Under the pieces are notes generated by a model. It saw only the letters and a list, made by a program, of their open reading frames with translations. It made no database searches and was not told the origin of the DNA. From Micrococcales bacterium (GTDB lineage Bacteria; Actinomycetota; Actinomycetes; Actinomycetales; Cellulomonadaceae), in the NCBI GenBank assembly GCA_009785115.1, contig WQWY01000022.1, positions 1 through 40,446 of the forward strand: a stretch of 40,446 nt of DNA, in the 5' to 3' direction. This document shows positions 21,431 to 30,885 of this stretch, piece after piece. The translations under genes were made by a program, and so were the position numbers. Each line of letters starts with the position of its first letter. Position 1 is the stretch's first letter.

Positions 21431-22561
21431 GTGGCCCGAAGGGTCGGGGGCCGTGCGCCCGTGATCGCGGGGTACACCTATATCCGTCCCCTGGGTACCG
21501 GTGGCTTCGCCGACGTGTTCTGCTATGAGCAGAACATGCCGCGCCGTGTGGTCGCGGTCAAGGTTCTCGCCGCCGAGCTGACCGACCCCGCCTCGCGTCG
21601 TGCGTTCAACGCCGAGGCCGACGTCCTGGCCCGTCTCTCCGCCCACCCGGCGGTGGTGACCATCCACGACGCGTCGATCTCCTCTGACGGCCGCCCCTAC
21701 CTGGTCATGGAGCACTGTCCCGACACCCTCGGCGCGAAGGCCAAGCGGGCGCCCCTGCCCGTGGGCGAGGTGCTGGACGCGGGCGTGCGGGTGGCCAGCG
21801 CCCTGGAGATGGCGCACCGCTCAGGGGTGCTGCACCGCGACATCAAGCCGTCGAACATCCTCGTCACCACCCTGGGCACCCCGGTGCTGGCCGACTTCGG
21901 CATCGCCACGGCGGTCGGCGGCGGCAAGCGCCTGGAGACCGTCGCGATGTCCATCCCCTGGAGCTCGCCGGAGGTGCTCCAGGAGAAGGTCGCCGGCTCG
22001 GTGGCCGCCGAGGTGTGGAGCCTGGCCGCGACGCTCTACACGCTGCTGGCCGGGAAAGCGCCGTTCGAGCTGCCCGACCGCGCCAAGAACTCTCGTGAGC
22101 AGATGATGCAGCGCATCGTGCACGGTCGCCCGACGCCGCTCGAGCGCCCCGACGTGCCGACGAAGGTGCAGGAGATCCTCACCCGGGCGATGACGCGCGA
22201 CCCGTCGCGGCGTCAGCCGTCGATGCTCGCGCTCGCCGAAGAGCTCCGCTGGGCCCAGTACGAGTCCGGCCTCGTGCCGACCCCGGTCGACGTGCCGTCC
22301 GCCGACTGGGCGCGCGGGGCCGCGCCTGTCGACCTCGACGACGCCTCGGCCCGTGGCCCGGTGGTCTCCAGCGTCCGCGCCCGTGGGCGCCGTCAGGCCC
22401 GGGCGGAGCGCATGGCGCCGGAGGCCGTCGACCGTGACGGGCTGGTGCTCGCCGGGCCTCGTCGGGCGTCGTGGCGCCCGGTGCTGCTCGGGGCGCTCGC
22501 GGGCGCCGTCGTGCTCGGTCTCGGGGTTCTCGCCGTCGTCTGGTCTGGGGTGCTGCGATGA
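21431..22561 (+). CDS. Membrane-anchored Ser/Thr protein kinase without ectodomain
   Basis: This is a Hanks-type kinase that phosphorylates proteins on Ser/Thr. In its 376 residues, the Gly-rich loop LGTGGFADVF is at 21-30, the ATP lysine is K44 in VAVK, the helix C Glu is E62, HRDIKPSN begins at 135 and DFG is at 155-157. The P+1 region reads SIPWSSPEV instead of the usual GT-x-YMAPE, but the SPE is kept. A linker of about 100 residues leads to a single membrane segment (about 350-371) followed by only a few residues (SGVLR), so there is no PASTA or other sensor domain. The start is GTG 21431, with GGGGAGG eight bases upstream; longer ATG versions lack this. Its stop overlaps the next gene as ATGA, which points to a sensor supplied in trans. 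Confidence 0.92.
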   Translation: MARRVGGRAPVIAGYTYIRPLGTGGFADVFCYEQNMPRRVVAVKVLAAELTDPASRRAFNAEADVLARLSAHPAVVTIHDASISSDGRPYLVMEHCPDTLGAKAKRAPLPVGEVLDAGVRVASALEMAHRSGVLHRDIKPSNILVTTLGTPVLADFGIATAVGGGKRLETVAMSIPWSSPEVLQEKVAGSVAAEVWSLAATLYTLLAGKAPFELPDRAKNSREQMMQRIVHGRPTPLERPDVPTKVQEILTRAMTRDPSRRQPSMLALAEELRWAQYESGLVPTPVDVPSADWARGAAPVDLDDASARGPVVSSVRARGRRQARAERMAPEAVDRDGLVLAGPRRASWRPVLLGALAGAVVLGLGVLAVVWSGVLR

Positions 22562-25500
22562 TCACCAGCACGACACGGGCTCGGCGCAGGTTCCCGGTGC
22601 AGGGTGTCGCGGCCGGGGTTCTCGTCGGCGCTGTCGTCGTCGGCGCGGTGGTCGCCCAGGGGTACGACGCCCAGCGCACCTCGCGGGTCGAGTCCTCGGT
22701 GTGGGTGGTCCGGGACGCCGGCCAGTACGCCCGCTTCGACACCGACCTGGCTCAGATCGACACGGTGCGGACGGTCGAGGACCCGTCGGCGGTCGTCCAG
22801 CACGGGTCGTCGGCGGCGGTGCTCACCCAGGGGCTGCGCACCCTGTGGTCGGTGGACCCGGCTGTGCCGACGGACCTGAGCGCCGGTCAGGAGCACGCCC
22901 CCGGGTCTGTGACGACGCCTGACGGGACGGTCGCCGTGGCCGCCGCGGGCGACCGCGTGCTGTACCGCACCGACGTGGGCGCGGTCTGGGCCGGGACCCT
23001 GAGCGACGTGGAGGCTCCGCCGACCCGGCTGGAGCCCGACCCGGCGGCCGACCCGACGGCGACCACCCAGTACGCGGCCACCGCGGCGACCATCGACGCC
23101 GAGGGCCGGGTGGCGGTGTACTCGGCGGCTGAGAGGGCCGTCCGGCTGCTCGACGCGAGCACCGGCGCGCTGGTCTCCGGGCCGGTCACCGTCGCCGCGG
23201 CGCCGGCGAAGGACAGCGACGTCCAGCTCGCCCTGATCTCGGGCCGCTGGGTGATGCTCGACGCCGACGGGGGCCGGGTCTGGACGTCGGCCCACACCTC
23301 GCCGATCCGGGTGGAGCTCGGGGCTGACGCGAGGCTGGAGTCCTCGGGCGACCACGGCAGGTCCGTCTACGTGGCCGACGGCGACGGTCTGCTCGAGATC
23401 GACGTGCGGTCTGGCAGCGTGAACCGCGTGGTCCAGGCCAGGGGCACCCCGGCCCGGCCGGTCGTGATGAACGACGGCGTGGTGGTCGCGGCGTGGCTGA
23501 CGCCCACCGGCGGGCAGATGTGGACCTCGGACCACAGCGCGACACGTCCGCTCGCCGTCGCCGACGGGGGGATCGACACCCAGCAGCAGCCGCACCCGGT
23601 GATCGCCACCAACGGCGACAGGGCGGTGCTTCAGGAGACCGGCACCGGGCTGATGTGGACCGTGCCGGACGGCACGGCGATCCCCGTGAGCCAGTGGTCG
23701 CGCATCGACCAGGAGACCACGACCACCGGGACCGCGAAGGTCACCGAGGTCACCGAGCAGATGCCGCCGGTCGCCGTCGACGACACCTTCGGGGTGCGTC
23801 CCGGGCAGCACGTGCGCCTGCCCGTGCTGCTCAACGACCACGACCCGAACTCCGGCGACGTGCTGACCATCGTGCCGGACTCGATCAGCCCGCTGTCCGA
23901 CCCCGGGTTCGCCGAGCTGACCCTGACCGACAACGACCAGCTGCTGGTGGCTCGCGTGACCGCCACCGCGGGGTCGGCGACCTTCACCTATCAGGTCACC
24001 GACGGGACGGACTTCTCGGAGCCGGCGACGGTGACCCTCGTCGTGGTCGAGGAGTCGGCCAGCGCCGCACCGGAGTGGTGCGGGGTCGACCAGTGCACCC
24101 AGACCTGGCCGACGCCGAGCCTCGCGCCCGGCGGCACCGTGCGGGTGAGGGTGCTGGACGCGTGGGTGTCCCCGCAGGGTGACCCGTTCGTGCTCTCCTC
24201 GGCGCTGGTCGAGGACCAGTCCGCCCCGCTGCAGGTGGTGGCCGCCTCTGACGGCACCCTGACCATCCACCACACCGACCCGAACGGGTCGTCGGCGTCG
24301 GAGCAGGTGACCCTCACGGTGACGGACTCTCGTGGCCAAGAGGCCACGAGGGCGCTGAACGTGCAGGTCACCTCGTCACCGACGCTCGAGCTCGAGGCCG
24401 TCGCGCTGGTGACGGGCAAGGACACGCCAGCGACGATGACGGTGGCCGACCACGTGCGCAGCGGGTCGGGCTCGTACCGGCTCGTCGACGCGGTGCCGTC
24501 GGCCGCGTCGGCCGACGCGCTCGACGTGGTCACCAATCCGGCCGACGGCACACTCTCGGTGACCCCGCGCCGGCTGGGCCAGCACCAGATCACCTACACC
24601 GTGCACGACGAGGTGACCGGTGCGGAGAAGTCGGCGCTGCTGCGCATCAGCTGCCCCGAGGGTGCGTCGACGCTCTCGATGGCCCCGATGACGGCGTTCG
24701 TCCGCAGCCACCAGGACACCACGGTCGACGTGCTGGCGGCGGTGCACACGACCTCTGACCGCGTCTTGGTGCTCGCCCAGGCCACGGGCCAGACCGCGAA
24801 CGAGGAGACGAGGCTCGGCGTCGACGTGGTCGACGGGTCGCTGCTGCGGCTGCGGGGCAGCACCCAGGGCGACCAGCCGGGGCTGGTCGGCACGGTCACG
24901 GTCACGGTCAGCGACGGGGCGAGCCTGTCGACCACGGGCACCGTCGCGGTGTTCTTGGTGCCGAGCGTGTTCGGGCAGCCGCCCATCGCGGTGCCCGACG
25001 CGGTGACGGTGCGGGCCGGTGCCCAGGTGGACATCCCGGTGACCGCGAACGACGTGGCGCCCGGTGGTGCCGAGCTCCAGCTCAGCCCCGAGGTCGTCGG
25101 GTCGGGCGCGGCGGGGGAGATGATCTTCACCTCGGGCAACACCCTGCGCTACGTGGCGCCCGACCAGCCTGGCAGCTACCAGCTGCGGTACTCGGTCTCG
25201 ATCGCCGGGTACCCGGAGGCGCTGGCGACCTCGACGGTGCAGGTGACGGTGGTCCCGGTCGGGGTGAACCGCGACCCGACACCTCCGTCGCTGGTGGCCC
25301 GGGTGCCCGCGGGGCAGATCGTGCACATCCCGCACCGGCCGTTCGGTGCCGACCCGGACGGTGACCCGGTGGCCCTGGTCGGTGTGGACCAGCCGCCGGC
25401 CGGGCACGGGGCGGCGAGCATCGCTGACACCGGTGACGCGATCGTCTTCCAGGCCCCGGCCGCACCGGCCGGCGGTGGGCAGGTCACGTTCGCCTACCGG

Positions 25501-28482
25501 GTGCGAGACCCGGGCGGGGCGGAGGGCACCGGGACGGTGCGCGTCGCGGTGATGCCCGCCGACTCTGGCGCCGCACCGGTCGCCTACACCGACCGGGTAC
25601 GGCTGAGGGCCGGCGACCCTGAGCCCGCGGTGATCGAGCCTCTGCTCAACGACCGTGACCCGTCCGGTGGTCGGCTCACGATCACAGCCGTCCGGCCTGA
25701 CGCCCCGAGCACCGAGAACAACCCCGAGCGGGCCCGGCTGGAGGGCCTGCTCGACACGAGCACGATGGCCGACGGCCGGGTGACGGTCAGAGCCGGCGAC
25801 GTGCTCGGCACGCACTCCTACGTGTACACGGTGAGGTCGTCGGCCACCGGCTCGACCGCGGAGGGTCTGCTGGTGGTCGAGGTCACCGCGGGCTCCAACC
25901 CGGACACGCCCGTCGTGCGCGACACGGTGGTGACCGCCGCGCAGCGCGCCGACCTGTCCCGCACCGGTGTCGACGTGGTGGCGGGGAAGGTCGTCTGGCC
26001 GGCCGGTGACGTGTCGCGTCTGACGCTGTCGGTCTGGGGTCGTGCGGCCGACCGGTACACGGTCTCCGGCACGCGCATCTCGGGCCCTCTGCCGAGCGGT
26101 GCCGAGCTGGTGCCGTTCCGGCTGACCGGCACCGACCGCACGGGGCGCGAGGTGAGCGCCTACGGATTCTTGCGCATCCCGGCCTTCGACGACATGCGGG
26201 TCTCTCCGAGCCCCGACGCGAAGGTCGTGGAGGTCGAGGAGGGCGGCACGGTCAAGATCCCCCTGTCTGGCTGGGTGGCGCTCGCCACCGGTGACACGCT
26301 CCAGGTGGCGGACGTCGCGTCGTTCCCGGTGCAGCGGCCCGAGGCGTCCTGCACCCGTGACGGCGCGAACGGGCTCACCTACCGGGCCGGCAACGGGGCG
26401 CCGTGGTCCGACACCTGCGTGGTGCGGGTGCGGCTGGCCGGGCAGACGACGTGGACCGACCTGTTCGTGGCGATCAGGGTGGCCCCCAAGGCGCCGCAGC
26501 CACAGCTGTCGTCGCTCAGCCGCACCGTCCCGCCGGGCAGCACCGAGACGATCGACCTGCGGTCGATGACGTCCTGGGAGGGCGGCCGGGTCGGCGACGA
26601 GTCGAGGCTGGTCTACCAGACCCACATGACCTCTCCCGCGTTCGAGATGTCCCAGGACGGCTCGACGCTGCGGGTGACGGCCTCGGCGCGGTCGGTGCCG
26701 GGCACCAGGGCGACGGTGAACGTCACGATGACGTCGTACGGCGGTCTGAGCTCGACCATCGAGCTCGTCGTCGGCCAGGCGTCGCCCGACACCCCGCGTG
26801 GTGCGACGGTGTCGGCCTCCTGCGACGTGAGCAGGCAGTCCAGCTGCACGATCCCCGTGGTGGGCGTGCCCGGTGAGCACGACCCCTTCGCCGGCAAGCT
26901 CGACGGCGGCCTGACCCTGGCGCACCTCGGCGCCGGTGCTGCCGAGTGCTCGGTGGCGACGGTGCGGGCGGCCGACACCCGTGCGATCACGGCGACCTGG
27001 CCGGCCGACCCGAAACCGGCCGGGGGCACGTGCCAGGTGGCGTTCACGGTGATCGACGCCCAGGGCCGGCCTGGCCCTGGGCTGCTGCTGCTCGATGTCC
27101 AGGGCTTCCCGCCCCGCCCGCAGAGCCTGACCCTGGCCGACTACTCCGCGGACAGCGTGACCCTCGACGTGACGCTGGGGGCGGCCAACCAGGCGCACCC
27201 GGCGGTCAGCGGCGCGGCGATCTACGAGGGTGGCCGCAGGGTCTCCGACGCGTGCGTCCCCTCCGGTGCCGGGACGTACCGCTGCACCGTCAGCTCGCTG
27301 AACAACGGCCAGCAGCACACCTTCACCGCCCGGGTGCGCAACGCGGTCGGAGAGTCTGAGGACACCACCCCCGTCACCGTGTGGGCCTACGACGCGCCCA
27401 CGATCCACTCGGTGAGCGCGGAGCCTGTCTATGTCGCGGGCCGCACCACCGAGGCCACGGGTGTGGTCCGTGTGTCGATCACCTCCAGCCCTGACACCAA
27501 CAGGTTCCGCATCGAGGGGCAGCCCGGGACGTTCGACCGTGAGGACGGTCCGGTGACCGTCGTCCTCGTGAACATGCCGGTCGGGCCGCAGACGGTCTCG
27601 GTGACCCCGGTGAACCAGGCCGGACCACCGAGGGGCGGTGACGGCGGTGGCGTCACCAGGCAGGTGTCGGTGCTGGTGGCCGGTTCTCCCAAGGTGAGCG
27701 TCGGGTCGGTGACACGGCCGACCCCGACCACGGTGACTGTCGCGGGTGCCGGGATCGACGCCAACGGCAGCACCCTCGGGACCTCGTTGACCTACGGGCG
27801 CTCGACCACCGCCGGGGTGACGTGCTCGGAGTCTGGTGTGCTGGTCGGTGGTGGCGTCCACACCCAGGCGTCGCCGACGTTCGCCGGGCTGGAGAACAAC
27901 CAGCAGTACTGGTTCTGGGTCTGCGGCACCAACGGCTTCGGTGGTGCTGGCGGTCAGGTCGGCGGCTCGCCGCTGGTGATCTTCACAGCCGGGCCCCCGG
28001 AGGGTACGGCTCGGTACTCGATCAGCACGACCCCGAACGTCGACCAGCAGGGCAACAGGATCACGTTCACCTACAACCTGGGTGAACGCCCCAGCCTGAC
28101 GGCGGTGGCGGGAGCGTCGGTGCAGTACTCGTTCGACGGAGGCGCGTCGTGGCGCGGTGACTTCGACGGCTGGCCTGGCTGGGGGAACAGGACCGTGCCG
28201 GGCACGATCCTGGCGCGCCAGTGCAGCAACGTCCACCCCAACGCCTGCTCGGAGGTCCGGGAGATCACACCGTCGGGCCAGGCCCGGGCCACCGTCGCGG
28301 TGACGTGCAGCCCTGGGAACGACCCGTTCAGCTTCTCCCCGCCGGCGGCGAGAGACTCGGCTGACGTCACACTGACGGAAGACGAGAACGGGTCCGTGTG
28401 GCGGCTCGACTGGCGAGCCGGTACCCCGTACACGGGGCTGGCTTCCCTCACGAGGACCAACAACGTTTGCGCAATCCCCTAG
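22558..28482 (+). CDS. Giant membrane-anchored Ig-like/fibronectin III surface protein
   Basis: The 1974-residue protein has one N-terminal membrane segment (about 14-35, VAAGVLVGAVVVGAVVA) after an Arg-rich start, so it is anchored with the bulk outside. Residues about 45-400 form a propeller-like beta region (repeats such as LWSVD, RVWTS and LMWTV). Tandem cadherin/Ig-like units follow near 402 (PPVAVDDTFGVRPGQ), 806 (PPIAVPDAVTVRAGA), 905 and 1005 (APVAYTDRVRLRAGD), then more degenerate units. Fibronectin III-like domains run from about 1516 to the end. Paired Cys in the last third suggest disulfides. There is no LPXTG or C-terminal anchor. It is translationally coupled to the kinase and lies 35 bases before the moxR-type gene. 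A sensory or scaffold role is inference. Confidence 0.88.
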   Translation: MITSTTRARRRFPVQGVAAGVLVGAVVVGAVVAQGYDAQRTSRVESSVWVVRDAGQYARFDTDLAQIDTVRTVEDPSAVVQHGSSAAVLTQGLRTLWSVDPAVPTDLSAGQEHAPGSVTTPDGTVAVAAAGDRVLYRTDVGAVWAGTLSDVEAPPTRLEPDPAADPTATTQYAATAATIDAEGRVAVYSAAERAVRLLDASTGALVSGPVTVAAAPAKDSDVQLALISGRWVMLDADGGRVWTSAHTSPIRVELGADARLESSGDHGRSVYVADGDGLLEIDVRSGSVNRVVQARGTPARPVVMNDGVVVAAWLTPTGGQMWTSDHSATRPLAVADGGIDTQQQPHPVIATNGDRAVLQETGTGLMWTVPDGTAIPVSQWSRIDQETTTTGTAKVTEVTEQMPPVAVDDTFGVRPGQHVRLPVLLNDHDPNSGDVLTIVPDSISPLSDPGFAELTLTDNDQLLVARVTATAGSATFTYQVTDGTDFSEPATVTLVVVEESASAAPEWCGVDQCTQTWPTPSLAPGGTVRVRVLDAWVSPQGDPFVLSSALVEDQSAPLQVVAASDGTLTIHHTDPNGSSASEQVTLTVTDSRGQEATRALNVQVTSSPTLELEAVALVTGKDTPATMTVADHVRSGSGSYRLVDAVPSAASADALDVVTNPADGTLSVTPRRLGQHQITYTVHDEVTGAEKSALLRISCPEGASTLSMAPMTAFVRSHQDTTVDVLAAVHTTSDRVLVLAQATGQTANEETRLGVDVVDGSLLRLRGSTQGDQPGLVGTVTVTVSDGASLSTTGTVAVFLVPSVFGQPPIAVPDAVTVRAGAQVDIPVTANDVAPGGAELQLSPEVVGSGAAGEMIFTSGNTLRYVAPDQPGSYQLRYSVSIAGYPEALATSTVQVTVVPVGVNRDPTPPSLVARVPAGQIVHIPHRPFGADPDGDPVALVGVDQPPAGHGAASIADTGDAIVFQAPAAPAGGGQVTFAYRVRDPGGAEGTGTVRVAVMPADSGAAPVAYTDRVRLRAGDPEPAVIEPLLNDRDPSGGRLTITAVRPDAPSTENNPERARLEGLLDTSTMADGRVTVRAGDVLGTHSYVYTVRSSATGSTAEGLLVVEVTAGSNPDTPVVRDTVVTAAQRADLSRTGVDVVAGKVVWPAGDVSRLTLSVWGRAADRYTVSGTRISGPLPSGAELVPFRLTGTDRTGREVSAYGFLRIPAFDDMRVSPSPDAKVVEVEEGGTVKIPLSGWVALATGDTLQVADVASFPVQRPEASCTRDGANGLTYRAGNGAPWSDTCVVRVRLAGQTTWTDLFVAIRVAPKAPQPQLSSLSRTVPPGSTETIDLRSMTSWEGGRVGDESRLVYQTHMTSPAFEMSQDGSTLRVTASARSVPGTRATVNVTMTSYGGLSSTIELVVGQASPDTPRGATVSASCDVSRQSSCTIPVVGVPGEHDPFAGKLDGGLTLAHLGAGAAECSVATVRAADTRAITATWPADPKPAGGTCQVAFTVIDAQGRPGPGLLLLDVQGFPPRPQSLTLADYSADSVTLDVTLGAANQAHPAVSGAAIYEGGRRVSDACVPSGAGTYRCTVSSLNNGQQHTFTARVRNAVGESEDTTPVTVWAYDAPTIHSVSAEPVYVAGRTTEATGVVRVSITSSPDTNRFRIEGQPGTFDREDGPVTVVLVNMPVGPQTVSVTPVNQAGPPRGGDGGGVTRQVSVLVAGSPKVSVGSVTRPTPTTVTVAGAGIDANGSTLGTSLTYGRSTTAGVTCSESGVLVGGGVHTQASPTFAGLENNQQYWFWVCGTNGFGGAGGQVGGSPLVIFTAGPPEGTARYSISTTPNVDQQGNRITFTYNLGERPSLTAVAGASVQYSFDGGASWRGDFDGWPGWGNRTVPGTILARQCSNVHPNACSEVREITPSGQARATVAVTCSPGNDPFSFSPPAARDSADVTLTEDENGSVWRLDWRAGTPYTGLASLTRTNNVCAIP

Positions 28483-28517
28483 GTTCGGCCTGGCCGGCCG
28501 CGATCGGAAAGCAGCAC

Positions 28518-29483
28518 ATGACCATCTCACCCGAACAGACAGCATGGTTCGCCGAGACGTTCTCGACCCTGGCGGACAACGTCGAGCTCGCCCTGCTCGG
28601 CAAGCGGCACGTCGTCGAGCTGGTGCTGGCCACGGCGATCAGCGGCGGGCACGTGCTGCTCGAGGACTACCCGGGCACCGGCAAGACGGCCCTGGCCAGG
28701 ACGATCGCCCAGACCATCCACGGCACGTCCACCCGGATCCAGTTCACCCCGGACCTGCTTCCCGGTGACGTGACCGGGATCAGCGTCTACGACCAGAAGC
28801 ACGGGGAGTTCGAGTTCCACGCCGGCCCGGTGTTCGCGAACGTGGTGCTGGCCGACGAGATCAACCGTGCCAGCCCCAAGACGCAGTCGGCGCTGCTCGA
28901 GGTGATGGAGGAGGGCAACGTCACCGTCGACGGGGTGACCCGTCCGGTGGGTTCGCCGTTCTTGGTGCTGGCCACCCAGAACCCGATCGAGCAGTCGGGC
29001 ACCTACCGGCTGCCGGAGGCCCAGCTGGACCGGTTCATGATCAAGACGGCGATCGGCTACCCCGACGACGCCTCGACGGTGCGCATCCTCCAGGGGATCA
29101 CGAGCCCGCGCGGCCCGGTGCCCCCGGTGATCGAGGCGTCGATGATGGTGACGATGGGCGAGATCGCCAGGACGGTGTTCGTCAACCCCCTGCTGCTGGA
29201 CTACATGGTGCGCCTGGTCAACGCGACGCGCGCCGCCAGCGAGGTGCGTCTGGGCGTGAGCGTGCGCGGGGCCATCGCGCTGTCGAAGCTGGCGACCACG
29301 TGGGCGGCGGCGCACGGTCGCGGCTACGTGGTGCCCGACGACGTCCGTGACCTGGTCGAGCCGGCGTTCGCCCACCGTCTGGTGCTGGAGCCGGAGGCCG
29401 AGTTCGACGGGGTGACCGCGAGCGAGGTCATCGCGCAGATATTGCTCGACGTCCCGGTGCCTGTGGAGAACGGCGCCGCGTGA
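28518..29483 (+). CDS. MoxR-family AAA+ ATPase
   Basis: MoxR ATPases act as chaperones that help assemble or activate partner complexes, often together with DUF58/VWA and transglutaminase-fold proteins as here. The 321-residue protein has a Walker A GTGKTA (about 56-61), Walker B VVLADEINRA, sensor 1 ATQNPIEQSGTY, LPEAQLDRFM with the arginine finger region, and sensor 2 VSVRGAIAL. The ATG at 28518 is preceded by ggaaag and begins at the usual place for the family. The longer open frame starting inside the previous gene is not used. The stop TGA is at 29481-29483 and is overlapped by the GTG of a six-codon duplicated start region. Confidence 0.93.
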   Translation: MTISPEQTAWFAETFSTLADNVELALLGKRHVVELVLATAISGGHVLLEDYPGTGKTALARTIAQTIHGTSTRIQFTPDLLPGDVTGISVYDQKHGEFEFHAGPVFANVVLADEINRASPKTQSALLEVMEEGNVTVDGVTRPVGSPFLVLATQNPIEQSGTYRLPEAQLDRFMIKTAIGYPDDASTVRILQGITSPRGPVPPVIEASMMVTMGEIARTVFVNPLLLDYMVRLVNATRAASEVRLGVSVRGAIALSKLATTWAAAHGRGYVVPDDVRDLVEPAFAHRLVLEPEAEFDGVTASEVIAQILLDVPVPVENGAA

Positions 29484-29513
29484 CGATGAAGGCTGAGTGA
29501 CGATGAAGGCCGA
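29480..29513 (+). repeat. 17-bp tandem duplication at the moxR/DUF58 junction
   Basis: GTGACGATGAAGGCTGA (29480-29496) is followed directly by GTGACGATGAAGGCCGA (29497-29513), differing at one base. The first copy creates a six-codon frame (GTG to TGA 29498-29500). That frame overlaps the moxR-type stop at its start and the DUF58 GTG at its end. Confidence 0.9.
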
Positions 29514-30885
29514 CCCACGGGACACGGACACCCGTCTGGAGATCACGGACACGTGGGGCTCCACCGCGACGCACACCCGCGCCGCGACGGTGACCCGCGT
29601 GGTGGCCGAGCGAGGGTCGGGCGCGGCGCTGCGTTTTCACGTGCGGCGTCTCGCGGTGGCGGTGCGTGCTCGTGCGCGGGCGGTGTGGGGCCAGGTGCGC
29701 GAGACGCTCACCGCGGCCGGCTGGATGGTGGTCGCGAGCCTCGTGGTGGGTGCGCTGGCCGGGCCGGTGGCCGGGTGGGCGCTGGGGTGGTTCCTGCTGG
29801 TGGGCGGGCTGGTGCTGCTCCTCGGCGCCACGCCCTTCATGCTCGGCGGGCACAGCTACCTGGTGCACCTGCGCCTGGACCGTGACCGTGTGGTGGCCGG
29901 CCACGAGGTGGGCGGTGCGGTCGAGGTGGTCAACGACAGCCGCCGCCCGGCGCTGCCCGCGATCATCGACGTGCCGGTCGGTGACGGTCTGGTCGAGGCG
30001 AACGTGCCGATGATGGGTCCAGGTGGACGGCACTCCGAGCCTCTGCGGATCGCGGCCCTGCGCCGTGGCGTGATCGAGGTCGGCCCGATGACCCTGGTCC
30101 GCTCGGACCCTGTGGGGCTGCTGCGTCGCGAGATGAGCTGGCCGGACACGCAGACGATCTTCGTGCACCCGGTGACGGTGGGCCTGCCGGCGACCAGCAC
30201 GGGCGAGGTGCACGACCTGGAGGGGCTCGCGTCGACCCACATCGTCGCCGCCGACCTGGCCTTCCACGCGATCCGTGAGTACGTCCCGGGCGACTCGCTG
30301 CGTCACGTGCACTGGAAGTCGACCGCGAAGGTGGGCCGGCTCATGGTGCGCGAGTACGAGGAGTCGCGCCGTTCGCGCCTGGCGGTGCTGCTGGGCCTGG
30401 ACGCCGGTGACTACCTGGACGAGGACGAGCTCGAGCTCGCGATCTCGGTCGCGGCCTCGCTGGCCTCCCAGGGCATCCGTGACGGACGGGACATGTACGT
30501 GGCGACGAGCGAGGAGCCGCCGCGGATCACCCGGGGGGCGACCGTCGCGATCCGCTCCCTGCCGTCGGTCTCGGCCCGCACGCTGCTCGACGCCACGTGC
30601 GAGCTGCGGGCCACCCCGCGCTCGACCCGGCTCGAGGACGTGACGGTGCTGGCCGCGCAGTCCTGCCCGGGCATGACCATGGCTTTCCTGGTGACCGGTT
30701 CTCAGCCTGACCTGACCCGGCTGGCCGCGGCCCGCGCGGCGCTGCCGTCGAGCACCCGGGCGGTGGCGGTGCGCTGCGAGATCGACGGAGAACCGTCGGT
30801 GCGTGCCACCGCCGCGATGACCGTCATCACCGTCGGGGCCCTCGGGGACCTGGGCAGGCTGCTGGCTCGAGGAGCGTTGGGGTGA
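29497..30885 (+). CDS. DUF58 membrane protein
   Basis: The 462-residue protein has a cytoplasmic N-terminus of about 75 residues, two hydrophobic segments (about 80-122) and a large soluble part. The DUF58 signature is REYVPGDSLRHVHWKSTAKVGRLMVREYEES near 262-292. The region after it has the VWA-like fold found in these proteins. DUF58 proteins occur next to MoxR ATPases and transglutaminase-fold proteins and are thought to form a membrane complex with them, though a biochemical role is not established. The start is GTG 29497, or the ATG two codons later, as determined by the tandem duplication. The stop overlaps the next GTG as GTGA. Confidence 0.9.
   Translation: MTMKADPRDTDTRLEITDTWGSTATHTRAATVTRVVAERGSGAALRFHVRRLAVAVRARARAVWGQVRETLTAAGWMVVASLVVGALAGPVAGWALGWFLLVGGLVLLLGATPFMLGGHSYLVHLRLDRDRVVAGHEVGGAVEVVNDSRRPALPAIIDVPVGDGLVEANVPMMGPGGRHSEPLRIAALRRGVIEVGPMTLVRSDPVGLLRREMSWPDTQTIFVHPVTVGLPATSTGEVHDLEGLASTHIVAADLAFHAIREYVPGDSLRHVHWKSTAKVGRLMVREYEESRRSRLAVLLGLDAGDYLDEDELELAISVAASLASQGIRDGRDMYVATSEEPPRITRGATVAIRSLPSVSARTLLDATCELRATPRSTRLEDVTVLAAQSCPGMTMAFLVTGSQPDLTRLAAARAALPSSTRAVAVRCEIDGEPSVRATAAMTVITVGALGDLGRLLARGALG

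Noticed and set aside
24376..28545. 1389-codon open frame antisense to the Ig/Fn3 giant gene
   Set aside because: The composition is Arg/His/Pro/Gly-rich with no domain pattern. Long antisense frames are expected opposite GC-rich genes with strong third-position bias, and there is no ribosome site.
29480..29500. Possible sequencing frameshift at the moxR/DUF58 junction
   Set aside because: Both flanking proteins are full length and end or begin at normal family positions. The extra bases are an exact tandem duplication rather than an indel in a coding frame.
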